Source of the DNA: Akkermansiaceae bacterium UBA4145 | GTDB taxonomy: Bacteria; Verrucomicrobiota; Verrucomicrobiia; Verrucomicrobiales; Akkermansiaceae | Direction: 5' to 3' | DNA: 18,979 bases | Assembly (NCBI GenBank): GCA_002380675.1 | Contig: DFWB01000346.1 | Coordinates: 22,254 to 41,232 of the forward strand | In this document: piece by piece, positions 1 to 7,360 of the stretch | Position numbering within the stretch: position 1 is the stretch's first letter | Layout: every line of letters starts with the position of its first letter | Notes under the pieces: model-generated | Seen by the model: only the letters and a program-made list of their open reading frames with translations | Database searches by the model: none | Told to the model about the DNA's origin: nothing | Program-made: the position numbers and the translations under genes

Positions 1-932
1 GAGCCAGCGGCTGATCCGGTATTCTGGAACTTGCCAGCGACGGCAAGCCAGTCTTCGTCAAGGTGCAGTCCAAAGTAACGGGCTGCCATGGTCAGTGTAT
101 TGAGTCCACAGTAGGGCTTGTAGCCCTGGGGGACAATGGAGAGAGTCCCTATGAGGACGTCTCCATTATCGGGTTTGGTGACTCGGCCCTCGTAAACCCG
201 ACTGAGAGCGCTGGTGGACATGGCAGAGCGATCGGTATCGAGCCACTCCCTGGTGATAGAATCTACTGGCTGGATAAGGAGGCGGATTAGTCGTTGATTT
301 CCCACCAGCAGCCGGAGGGCGAGGTTGCCCTTCCGGTAATCAATAACCTCTGCCCTGAGAGTCCTTGTCTTTCCAATATGATTATCCCGTGGGCGTTTCT
401 CGGTGAGTTCGCGTAGAGTATCCCTGAGAGAGGTTTCTGTTTTACGGAAGAAGGAGGAAAATTGCTGCTGCTTGGCGGCGAGACGGCGTTGAAGTTCCGC
501 TTGCTGCTGCCGGGGGCTCAGGCCGGGCGGAAGCTTCTCGTTGAGATATCCGAAGTAGGATCCGGCATCGGCGAAGGTTATGGCGAGTGAGTCGAGCTTG
601 CCCTCACGGTGGCGGGCTTGAACCATAATAGCGGGGAGACCCATTACCTTTGGGCGGGCGGCGAGGTAACTTCCTTTCACGCTGGCGATGGGCGCTTCCT
701 CCCGCCAAGTGCCGGGGAGTTCGAGTTGGCCAGCCCAGAGTTTGGGGTCGAGAAGGCGATCCCCAATTTCGGTGTCATTGAGGGGGCTTTCGGCTTGAGC
801 TAGAAAGCCTCCGACCGCGTTGGGGATGGCTGAGGCAGAATAGGTCAGGAATGCCTGAGCGCCTATAAATGCCAGCAATTTAAGGCAAAAGTATGGGATT
901 CGGTAATGGGCCGAGTGCAAGGGAGAGTTCAT
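1..932 (-). CDS. Secreted protein with C39-like cysteine peptidase domain (partial, 3' end outside window)
   Basis: Translating the minus strand from the ATG at 932 gives 310 codons with no stop before the window edge, so the gene is cut at its 3' end. Residues 1-35 look like a signal peptide (hydrophobic stretch about 15-31, ending in SASA), so the product is probably exported. The middle is glutamine- and arginine-rich (about 140-190). It is followed by a beta-rich stretch (AEVIDYRKGNLALRLLV and onward) that loosely resembles SHD1-type small domains; this is weak. The last visible part, VPQGYKPYCGLNTLTMAARY, fits the start of C39-like papain-fold peptidases, with Q269 as the usual oxyanion Gln and C275 as nucleophile. 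The catalytic His and Asp would lie beyond the window. It lies 28 bp downstream of the Hyi-like gene and is probably the last gene seen of the gltB-led operon. The substrate is unknown. No Shine-Dalgarno is visible. Confidence 0.72.
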   Translation of the reverse strand, partial: MNSPLHSAHYRIPYFCLKLLAFIGAQAFLTYSASAIPNAVGGFLAQAESPLNDTEIGDRLLDPKLWAGQLELPGTWREEAPIASVKGSYLAARPKVMGLPAIMVQARHREGKLDSLAITFADAGSYFGYLNEKLPPGLSPRQQQAELQRRLAAKQQQFSSFFRKTETSLRDTLRELTEKRPRDNHIGKTRTLRAEVIDYRKGNLALRLLVGNQRLIRLLIQPVDSITREWLDTDRSAMSTSALSRVYEGRVTKPDNGDVLIGTLSIVPQGYKPYCGLNTLTMAARYFGLHLDEDWLAVAGKFQNTGSAAG

Positions 933-960
933 GAAGGGCAGCTTGAGTGCATGGCGAATT

Positions 961-1776
961 TCAGGGTGACTGGGCCCATGTCCGAACTGCTTCAGCGAGA
1001 GAAGAGAAGGGATCGGTTGCGGTGGGAATAAACTCGTGACCCACGAAGCCTTTATACCCGATGCTGGCGATTGCCTGGGCTATGGCCGGATAGTTAAGCT
1101 CCTGATTCGCATCCAGTTCGTTTCGGCCAGGGACGCCAGCAGTATGAAAGTGGGCAATATAATCGATGTTTTCACGGATAGTGGCGATCACATCTCCCTC
1201 CATTACCTGCATGTGATAGATATCGTAGAGGAGCTTGAATCGTGGATGATCAATCTTCCTGCATAGCTCTACTCCCCAGCTGGTGTGATCGCACTGATAG
1301 TCCGGGTGATCAACCTTGGAGTTCAGAAGTTCCATGACCAGAACAACATTGTGCTCTTCTGCAAGCGGAAGAACTCTCTCCAGTCCGAGGGCGCAGTTAT
1401 TGAGTCCTTCTTCGTTCGAGATTCCTTCGCGGTTTCCGCTGAAGGTAATCACGTGGGGGATGTCGGATTCTGCTGCGGACGGAATCAGTTCCTGATAGAT
1501 CTCGTAGAGGGTGTCATGGTGCTCCCGGTGATTGAAGGCGCGCTCGATACAGCCGATTCCACTCTCGTGCTCTGGTGCGGCCGTGACCGGGCAAGAGAGC
1601 CCAAAAGGGCGAATCGCGGAAACCTCCTGTGGGTGCAGGAGGTCGACCCCCTTTAGCCCGATGTTAGCCGCGCGTTCGGCAAGTTCTTCGAGGGAGTAAT
1701 CTCCAAAGCACCAACGGCTGACAGATTGAGAGTAAGGCATGAGCGAGTGTTGGGTAGTTAATCCCGCTTCCGCCAT
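961..1776 (-). CDS. Hydroxypyruvate isomerase (Hyi)-family TIM-barrel protein
   Basis: This 271-residue cytoplasmic protein belongs to the xylose-isomerase-like TIM-barrel (AP endonuclease family 2) group and is closest in style to Hyi, which interconverts hydroxypyruvate and tartronate semialdehyde. Visible family signatures are the MELLNSK strand (E149), YDIYHMQ (D185, H188), FHTAGVPGR (H211), QELNYPAI and GHEFIPT (E248). E149, D185, H211 and E248 are the likely divalent-metal and acid-base residues. The longest start (ATG 1776) overlaps the preceding gene by 19 bp. The internal ATG at 1740 (residue 13, MPYSQSVSRW) removes the overlap and puts the conserved QSVSRW strand near the N-terminus as in relatives, so it may be the real start. 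Neither has a Shine-Dalgarno. The family contains many sugar isomerases and epimerases, so the exact substrate is not proven. Placement behind a GOGAT gene hints at glyoxylate or amino-acid carbon metabolism, which is inference. Confidence 0.82.
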   Translation of the reverse strand: MAEAGLTTQHSLMPYSQSVSRWCFGDYSLEELAERAANIGLKGVDLLHPQEVSAIRPFGLSCPVTAAPEHESGIGCIERAFNHREHHDTLYEIYQELIPSAAESDIPHVITFSGNREGISNEEGLNNCALGLERVLPLAEEHNVVLVMELLNSKVDHPDYQCDHTSWGVELCRKIDHPRFKLLYDIYHMQVMEGDVIATIRENIDYIAHFHTAGVPGRNELDANQELNYPAIAQAIASIGYKGFVGHEFIPTATDPFSSLAEAVRTWAQSP

Positions 1777-2102
1777 GGGCGGAAATAGGCAAGGAGAAGG
1801 CCTGCGATAGTCCCGCCGAAAAAGGTCAGGATCAGAGTCAAGGAGAGTGAGAATTCGATTTTCTTTGCGATGAGATCAATAGTGATGGATTGCCTGTTTG
1901 CAGTCGCAACGACTAGAAAAGCGGCTCCCATGAGCAGGAGAATCACAATCCTCACTCTGAGGAGCAGAGAGCCTTTCCTTTTATCAGGATCCGGCTCCTC
2001 GTTGTGAGCAGTCTCTCCCTCTGGTATCGCAGGGTCATGATTCTCTTCAGCGTTTTCCTCAGTCACGACCTGACCATGCTGGATAACACCGGGGAGGGGC
2101 AA
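1758..2102 (-). CDS. Small LapA-domain (DUF1049) membrane protein
   Basis: This 114-residue protein has an acidic, hydrophilic N-terminal region (about 1-45, many E, D and P) followed by two predicted membrane helices at about 50-67 and 84-107. The linker carries the Q-S-I-T-I-D pattern and the second helix the F-GG-I-GLLL pattern, ending in a basic RPWRKRD tail. This two-helix layout matches the LapA/DUF1049 domain, an inner-membrane module linked to lipopolysaccharide assembly in Proteobacteria; the role outside that group is not established. The start drawn is TTG at 2102, four bases after the gltB stop; an in-frame TGA lies just upstream. GTG at 2066 (residue 13) is an alternative and would leave the domain intact. 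The tight spacing suggests cotranscription with gltB, possibly by translational coupling. The family assignment is good; the function is not known. Confidence 0.75.
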   Translation of the reverse strand: MPLPGVIQHGQVVTEENAEENHDPAIPEGETAHNEEPDPDKRKGSLLLRVRIVILLLMGAAFLVVATANRQSITIDLIAKKIEFSLSLTLILTFFGGTIAGLLLAYFRPWRKRD

Positions 2103-2106
2103 TGAT

Positions 2107-5100
2107 TTACTTCAGGGCTGCGGGTTCGGTGGCATTCTCGTGCTGAGACTCCTGTCGTTCTAATTCGGCCCGTTCCTTGGGGATTACACGGATCAGTTTT
2201 CTTAGAGCGGCTTCCCAATCATCGAGAAGGAGCCGTGCCCGTGGAGACCCGGTCTGTTTGTGATGCTCCTCTATGAGGCCCTTCGCTTCCGCGATGTCCT
2301 CGCTGCGTTTGACTGGCAGCGCGATAATCATTTCCGAGTTGATGCGGGACTGGAAGAGCCCGTCAATATCGTAAACATAGACGGTTCCACCCGACATTCC
2401 TGCACCAAAGTTTTTTCCAGTCAGGCCCAGAATGACAGTGAGGCCATTGGTCATATATTCGCATCCGTGGTCCCCAACCCCTTCAACTACCGCCGTGGCT
2501 CCAGAATTACGAACGCAGAACCTTTCTCCGGCACATCCGTTGACCAAAAGCGTGCCTGCTGTCGCGCCATAAAGCACGGTATTACCGACAATCGAGTTCG
2601 AAGCGGCCTCAAATTCCGGAGATATGGTATCGGGTGGTCGGATGATCACTTCGCCGCCGGACATTCCCTTGCAGACATAATCATTTCCCTCGCCGATCAA
2701 TTCGAGACGCAGCCCGCTACAGAGAAAACATCCGAAGGATTGCCCCGCAGATCCCCGGAATACGAGATTGATCGTGCCGTCTGGTAGTCCGCTATTCCCA
2801 TAGATCTCGGCCACACGGCCAGACAACCTGGTGCCGATATTGCGATCGGTATTCACAACTTCGTAGTCGAGTGAAATTGGAGGCTGATCCATCAGTCTGC
2901 GGAAGGTTTCCCCGACGTGTTTTGCATCGCTTGACTCTGTGAAGTCGTCTGTATCTCCGCCGCCGCTCCCTGTTTTGTTTACTACGTCCTGGATAATCCT
3001 GAGGTCGAGTGCCGGCTTGTGCATGCCATCGTTGCTCTCTAGCTGGCGGCTTCGAGCGATATCCTGCAGAGGTATGCCGCTCCTCTCAGCTGCTTCGGGT
3101 GCGACATCTTTCAGAACCGCCGACAGGTCGATCGTGTTTGCCTTGTTATGATCAGGCACTTCCCGTTGCCTCAGGTAGCTTGGATATCCAATGAGGTCCG
3201 CCATCCGACGGACGCCGATGCTGGCCATAATTTCCCGCGCCTCCTGAGCAACAGAGTCAAAAAACTGGATGACCATTTCGGGTGTTCCCTTGAACTTTGC
3301 ACGGTATTTTGGGCTGGTGGTTGCAATGCCCACCGGGCAGGTGTTGAGGTGGCATTTGCGCACGTAAACACACCCCATGGCGATCATCGCGATAGTGCCA
3401 AAATTATACTCCTCCGCACCCAGCATGGCGGCGATGACAATGTCGCGCCCGGTTCGCATGCCGCCGTCCGTCCTCAGGGTCACCCTATTTCGCAGATTAT
3501 TGAGGACCAGTGTCTGCTGGGTCTCGGAGACACCAAGCTCCCAGGGAAGTCCGGCATGTTTGATGGAGGAGAGGGGAGAAGCTCCAGTGCCTCCGTCGTG
3601 GCCGGAGACCAGAATGACATCAGCATCAGCCTTGGCTACTCCGGCTGCAATAGTTCCCACTCCAGACTCTGCCACCAGTTTTACGGTGATCTTGGCCCGG
3701 GGGTTGATTTCCTTCAAATCGTGAATGAGCTGGGCGAGATCCTCAATGGAGTAAATATCGTGGTGGGGAGGAGGTGAAATCAGTTGCACGCCGGGTTGGG
3801 TGTGACGAAGTCTTGCGATCAGGCCGGTCACCTTGTGTCCTGGGAGTTGACCGCCCTCGCCGGGCTTGGCCCCCTGGGCCATCTTGATTTCGATTTCGTC
3901 ACAGTTGACGAGATAGTGGGCAGAAACCCCAAAGCGACCGGAAGCAACCTGTTTAATACGGGATCTTGCCCAGTCTCCGTTGGGATACGGCTCGAATCGA
4001 CGGGGGTCCTCGCCGCCTTCGCCGGAGTCAGACTTTCCCCCAATGGCGTTCATGGCGATGGCGAGTGTTTCATGGGCCTCAGGAGAGAGTGCCCCCATCG
4101 ACATGGCAGCGGTTGTGAAACGACGTCTGATTTCATCAATTGGCTCTACCTCGTCCAGAGGCACGGGACCGTGTGTGCCGGGGACGAACTCAAGGAGGTC
4201 CTTGATGGTCGATGGGGTCGTCTCGAGAGTGGCTTTTACGTAGTCTTCGTAGGTATCCTTATCTCCGGTTTTTACAAAGGTATGGAAATTCTTGATAACT
4301 TCTGTGCTTAGGGCGTGGCGCTCTCCGGTTCGCCGGTAGCGGTTATATCCGGGGTCGCCGAGATCGAGGGTCTCACCTTCAGGAATATCCGTTTCCCATG
4401 CCGCCCGGTGGCGGATGATGCTTTCTTCCGCGATATCGGAGAATCCCACTCCACCAATTCGGGAGTGTGTGCCTGCAAAGCAATAATCGATCACGGATTG
4501 TCCTATTCCAATCGCTTCGAAGATCTGAGCACCCTGGTAGGAGTTGAGAACACTGATGCCCATCTTCGACATGATTTTCAGTAGGCCCTTTTCCAAGGCC
4601 TTGCGATAATTGGCCATGGCGATCTGGGGAGTCATGTCTTCTCCGAGCTTCTTCCGGTTGTCGGTAGCAACTACCTGACGGACGGTAGCGTATCCAAGAT
4701 AGGGACATACTGCGGTGGCCCCAAACCCAAAAAGGCATGCGATCTGGTGGGTGTCTCTGGCCTCACCGGTTTCGACGACGATGGAGGCCCGCATTCTTTT
4801 CCGCACACCATTAAGGTGATGGTGGACCGCGCCAGTTACCAGAAGGGACGGCAGGCAGACTCTTGTCTCAGAAAAGGCACGATCTGAAAGAATAAGAATC
4901 TCTACCCCATCATCAACGGCCCTCTCAGCCAGTTGACAAACCCGGTCAAGTGCGGTCTTGAGCCCACCCGGACCCTCTTCGAGGTCCCATGTGGTATCAA
5001 TAGAAACCGCAACGAACCCATGCTCTTCCCGGTTACGGATAGCCTCGAGTTCCTGCTCAAACAGAATAGCCGATTCGAGCTGGAGAATCCGCCCGTGTTC

Positions 5101-6879
5101 CGGGCTCTCCCTTAAAAGATTCCTCTCCGGGCCAAGGCCCGCAGAGAGCGTCATAACGGCCCATTCCCTGATTGGATCAATCGGGGGATTGGTTACCTGT
5201 GCAAAGAGCTGCTTGAAGTAGGTAAAGAGTAGTCTGGGGTATCTCGAGAGAGGAGCCAGTGGAATATCGTCTCCCATTGAGTGGACGGCCTCCTGTGCCG
5301 CCTTGATCATTGGAGGGAATACCATGTCGAGATCCTCGAGAGTGATTCCGTGGGTAACTTGGCAGCGGGATAGATACAGGGCGTCCAAGTCATCTGCCGG
5401 GACTTGCGGCTCCGGGGTCACGAATTTTCTCAATTCCGCCCGATTCTCATCAACCCACTTTCCATAGGGCTGCAGGGCGGCCAGTTCTTCCTTAATCTCA
5501 TGGTCGAGCTTGAGCTCGCCGGTTGCGGTATTGGCCGAAAGCATTTGCCCTGGGCCGAGACGTCCTCGCTGAATTACTTTCTCCGGAGGAATCTGGATAG
5601 TCCCGGATTCCGATCCGATACAGAGCAGGCCATCGCTTGTCAGGGTGAAACGCGACGGACGCAGACCGTTTCGATCGAGAGAGGCGCAGACCTTGGTGCC
5701 ATCCGTGTAGACTAGGCCCGCCGGCCCGTCCCATGGTTCGACGAAGGAGCTAAGATAAGAGTAGAAAGCCCTCACCTGGTCAGAAATTTCCGGATCATGT
5801 CGGAATGCGGGAGGAACCAGCATGCACATTGCGTGCTCAAGAGATCTGCCCGAGAGAACCAGCAACTCAAAGGCGCGGTCCAGAGAGGATGAGTCTGATT
5901 CCTCACAGCTTAAAATGTTCTTAAGGAGTTCGATGTCATCTCCCCAAAGATCAGAATCAAAGAATTCTTCACGGGAAGCCATCCAATTCCGGTTGCCTCT
6001 GACGGTGTTGATCTCTCCATTATGGCAGAGCATCCGAAATGGCTGACCGAGAGGCCAAGCCGGAAAGGTGTTGGTGGAAAATCTTTGGTGATACAACGAA
6101 ACGCCAATCTGGTAATCGCTGTCCTGCAGATCAGCATAGAACGCCCGCAACGTTTCCGGTTGGGCGAGTCCCTTGTAGCTGATGAGTCGGCTTGAGAGTG
6201 TGGGGATGTAGAACCCCGAGAGATCTGCAAATTGCTTTTCCAACTCGCGGCGAACAAGGAAGAGCTGCCGCTCATAGAAATCGCCCTCCCATTGCGGGGG
6301 CTTTTCGAGAATCAGGTGCAGAATCTCAGGTTGAGTTTCTCGCGCGATCTCCCCAAGTTCGTCAGGGTATACGGGCACCTGTCTCCATCCCACCAGAGTC
6401 ATTCCGCGTCGTGCAACGATCGACTCTGCAGCCGATTTCACTTCGGCCTGGGCTTCCTCGTTGTTCCGTGGAAGGAAGAATACCCCTACGGCGAGATCGG
6501 TCTCGTTACTTATCTTGTGCCCCATTGCAGACGCAGCTTTCCGGAAAATAGGGTAGGGAATCTGGGTCAGAATTCCGGCTCCGTCTCCGGTTTTCATGTC
6601 TGCGTCCACCGCTCCACGGTGGGTCATGTTACACACGGAGGTGATCGCGTGATCCAGAGTTTGATAATTTCGGTCTCCGTTCAGCAAGGCGATGGCGCCC
6701 ATTCCGCAATTATCGCTCTCGTTACTCCACCTGTGGAGCGACCCGGTGGTGTCTGGAGTGAAATCTGGATGGTAAAGGCTCATATCTTCAGGCTGGGACA
6801 ACTTGCGCAGAACCTCGGCAGGGCCTTCTTGAGTCGGGCCAGCGCTTGGGTTTGCAGAGCTTTCGCTATCCTCCTTCAC
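2107..6879 (-). CDS. gltB: Glutamate synthase large subunit, orphan paralogue
   Basis: This is a 1590-residue glutamate synthase (GOGAT) large subunit, which hydrolyses glutamine and transfers the ammonia to 2-oxoglutarate to make glutamate. The N-terminal nucleophile amidotransferase domain begins at C58 (DNCGMGA, where most relatives have CGVGF), preceded by a 57-residue region presumably removed on maturation. HRGA and TGDGAGI follow, and HNGEIN is near residue 285. The FMN/synthase domain (about 910-1250) contains GEGGEDP, GAKPGEGG and G1093-HDGGTGASP. The 3Fe-4S cysteines are C1170, C1176 and C1181 (C-x5-C-x4-C). A C-terminal GXGXG beta-helix domain follows. The short segment between GGEDPRRFEP and NGD lacks the long loop typical of ferredoxin-dependent enzymes. 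The start is GTG at 6879: an in-frame TGA lies four codons upstream and there is no Shine-Dalgarno. The gene heads a minus-strand operon and has no gltD of its own. It is distinct from, and diverges from, the second gltB at 7361. Confidence 0.96.
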   Translation of the reverse strand: MKEDSESSANPSAGPTQEGPAEVLRKLSQPEDMSLYHPDFTPDTTGSLHRWSNESDNCGMGAIALLNGDRNYQTLDHAITSVCNMTHRGAVDADMKTGDGAGILTQIPYPIFRKAASAMGHKISNETDLAVGVFFLPRNNEEAQAEVKSAAESIVARRGMTLVGWRQVPVYPDELGEIARETQPEILHLILEKPPQWEGDFYERQLFLVRRELEKQFADLSGFYIPTLSSRLISYKGLAQPETLRAFYADLQDSDYQIGVSLYHQRFSTNTFPAWPLGQPFRMLCHNGEINTVRGNRNWMASREEFFDSDLWGDDIELLKNILSCEESDSSSLDRAFELLVLSGRSLEHAMCMLVPPAFRHDPEISDQVRAFYSYLSSFVEPWDGPAGLVYTDGTKVCASLDRNGLRPSRFTLTSDGLLCIGSESGTIQIPPEKVIQRGRLGPGQMLSANTATGELKLDHEIKEELAALQPYGKWVDENRAELRKFVTPEPQVPADDLDALYLSRCQVTHGITLEDLDMVFPPMIKAAQEAVHSMGDDIPLAPLSRYPRLLFTYFKQLFAQVTNPPIDPIREWAVMTLSAGLGPERNLLRESPEHGRILQLESAILFEQELEAIRNREEHGFVAVSIDTTWDLEEGPGGLKTALDRVCQLAERAVDDGVEILILSDRAFSETRVCLPSLLVTGAVHHHLNGVRKRMRASIVVETGEARDTHQIACLFGFGATAVCPYLGYATVRQVVATDNRKKLGEDMTPQIAMANYRKALEKGLLKIMSKMGISVLNSYQGAQIFEAIGIGQSVIDYCFAGTHSRIGGVGFSDIAEESIIRHRAAWETDIPEGETLDLGDPGYNRYRRTGERHALSTEVIKNFHTFVKTGDKDTYEDYVKATLETTPSTIKDLLEFVPGTHGPVPLDEVEPIDEIRRRFTTAAMSMGALSPEAHETLAIAMNAIGGKSDSGEGGEDPRRFEPYPNGDWARSRIKQVASGRFGVSAHYLVNCDEIEIKMAQGAKPGEGGQLPGHKVTGLIARLRHTQPGVQLISPPPHHDIYSIEDLAQLIHDLKEINPRAKITVKLVAESGVGTIAAGVAKADADVILVSGHDGGTGASPLSSIKHAGLPWELGVSETQQTLVLNNLRNRVTLRTDGGMRTGRDIVIAAMLGAEEYNFGTIAMIAMGCVYVRKCHLNTCPVGIATTSPKYRAKFKGTPEMVIQFFDSVAQEAREIMASIGVRRMADLIGYPSYLRQREVPDHNKANTIDLSAVLKDVAPEAAERSGIPLQDIARSRQLESNDGMHKPALDLRIIQDVVNKTGSGGGDTDDFTESSDAKHVGETFRRLMDQPPISLDYEVVNTDRNIGTRLSGRVAEIYGNSGLPDGTINLVFRGSAGQSFGCFLCSGLRLELIGEGNDYVCKGMSGGEVIIRPPDTISPEFEAASNSIVGNTVLYGATAGTLLVNGCAGERFCVRNSGATAVVEGVGDHGCEYMTNGLTVILGLTGKNFGAGMSGGTVYVYDIDGLFQSRINSEMIIALPVKRSEDIAEAKGLIEEHHKQTGSPRARLLLDDWEAALRKLIRVIPKERAELERQESQHENATEPAALK

Positions 6880-6892
6880 TGATTTTCAGTGA
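6876..6892. repeat. Palindrome over the start codon of the minus-strand gltB
   Basis: TCACTGA-TTT-TCAGTGA is a perfect inverted repeat with 7-bp arms and a 3-bp centre. The GTG start codon of gltB (6879-6877) lies inside the left arm. In the mRNA it could form a small hairpin hiding the start codon; in DNA it could be an operator. Function is inferred only. Confidence 0.4.
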
Positions 6893-6972
6893 CCCGCGGG
6901 ACTGGAAGCAATTTCCGTGCCCCTTGGATAGAGAACCATAAAGCGCTGCGAGGCGCTGCCAAGTGGATAAGT

Positions 6973-7009
6973 TTTGACCTTAGTCTCTGAGCCCATCTAG
7001 GCGGTCAAA
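6973..7009. repeat. Spaced inverted repeat TTTGACC-N23-GGTCAAA
   Basis: Two 7-bp arms (6973-6979 and 7003-7009) are separated so that equivalent positions lie 30 bp apart, close to three helical turns. This spacing suits paired binding by a dimeric regulator. It lies about 95-130 bp upstream of the minus-strand gltB start. The right arm overlaps the palindrome TCAAATTTGA. No regulator family is assigned. Confidence 0.3.
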
Positions 7010-7132
7010 TTTGATCAGCCCCTCCGCCATCCATGAAGTTTTTCATAAATGGTTGGCAGTTTGAGTGATGTCGGCCCGGGCTTGGTGGCTTCTTCCGCTT
7101 AAAAGCTCAAATGAGCCTGAGCCTTCAGATAA

Positions 7133-7158
7133 AGGTTATTTTGCACCACTATTAACCT
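7133..7158. repeat. Spaced inverted repeat AGGTTA-N14-TAACCT
   Basis: Six-base arms at 7133-7138 and 7153-7158 have equivalent positions 20 bp apart (two helical turns). This could be an operator for a dimeric regulator of the divergent gltB promoters. Arms of this length arise by chance, so support is weak. Confidence 0.22.
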
Positions 7159-7244
7159 CCCGGCCCTTCTGCCGAAGTGTCTGCAGCAATACCGCAGCGG
7201 ATACAATTGATCGTGCCGGCGGAAAAACTGAGGCAACCCGGAGC

Positions 7245-7273
7245 TTGACCAGAACAACGAGCCGCTAAATATT
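7245..7273 (+). promoter_or_regulatory. Candidate sigma-70-type promoter of the plus-strand gltB-gltD operon
   Basis: TTGACC (7245-7250, five of six matches to TTGACA) is followed after 17 bp by AATATT (7268-7273, four of six matches to TATAAT) in an AT-rich patch. Transcription would begin near 7280 and give a leader of about 80 nt that includes the GC hairpin at 7325-7343. It is predicted by eye from the general bacterial consensus. Confidence 0.38.
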
Positions 7274-7324
7274 AACGCTCCACCATCAACTACCGAAAGT
7301 CTGGTCCAGACATGTCCTTGGAGT

Positions 7325-7343
7325 GCCCCGCAGTATGCGGGGC
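7325..7343 (+). promoter_or_regulatory. GC-rich hairpin in the gltB leader
   Basis: GCCCCGCA-GTA-TGCGGGGC is a perfect 8-bp stem with a 3-nt loop, ending 17 nt before the ATG of the plus-strand gltB. There is no T-run after it, so it is not a standard intrinsic terminator. A stem this stable next to the ribosome-landing site could affect initiation, mRNA stability or regulator binding. An 8-bp perfect stem with so short a loop is unlikely by chance in 480 bp. Confidence 0.5.
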
Positions 7344-7360
7344 TGACTATCGAAACCAAT

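Larger units (their letters stand above)
6880..7360. promoter_or_regulatory. Shared control region of the two divergent gltB genes
   Basis: This 481-bp stretch has no convincing gene; the short open frames inside it have no recognisable protein character. It must hold the promoters of both divergent gltB operons. Besides the separately listed elements it contains a perfect 10-bp palindrome TCAAATTTGA at 7005-7014 and GCTCA-AA-TGAGC at 7105-7116. On the minus strand a TTGACC (7008-7003) is a possible -35 box for the left gltB, but I find no good -10 at 16-18 bp. Several 6-bp inverted repeats would be expected by chance in a region this long, so only the longer or well-spaced ones are worth weight. 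Confidence 0.6.

Noticed and set aside
1285..1656. Open frame of 123 codons on the plus strand
   Set aside because: It is the complement of the Hyi-family gene, whose conserved motifs are clear on the minus strand.
3148..3777. Long open frame (209 codons) on the strand opposite the minus-strand gltB
   Set aside because: It is antisense to the FMN and 3Fe-4S part of an intact, highly conserved gltB and has no protein-like motif; it is a shadow of the real gene. The same applies to 6232-6882 and 3784-4311.
7202..7219. Near-match to a sigma-54 (-24/-12) promoter on the minus strand upstream of gltB (GGCACG then TTGTA)
   Set aside because: The GG to GC spacing is off by one and the key GC of the -12 element is GT; it is also more than 300 bp from the gene start. 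Not strong enough to call.
7099..7359. Open frame of 86 codons on the minus strand in the gltB-gltB intergenic region
   Set aside because: The composition is not protein-like (runs of W, S, C and R without a pattern), its start sits next to the opposite gltB start, and it overlaps the regulatory repeats.
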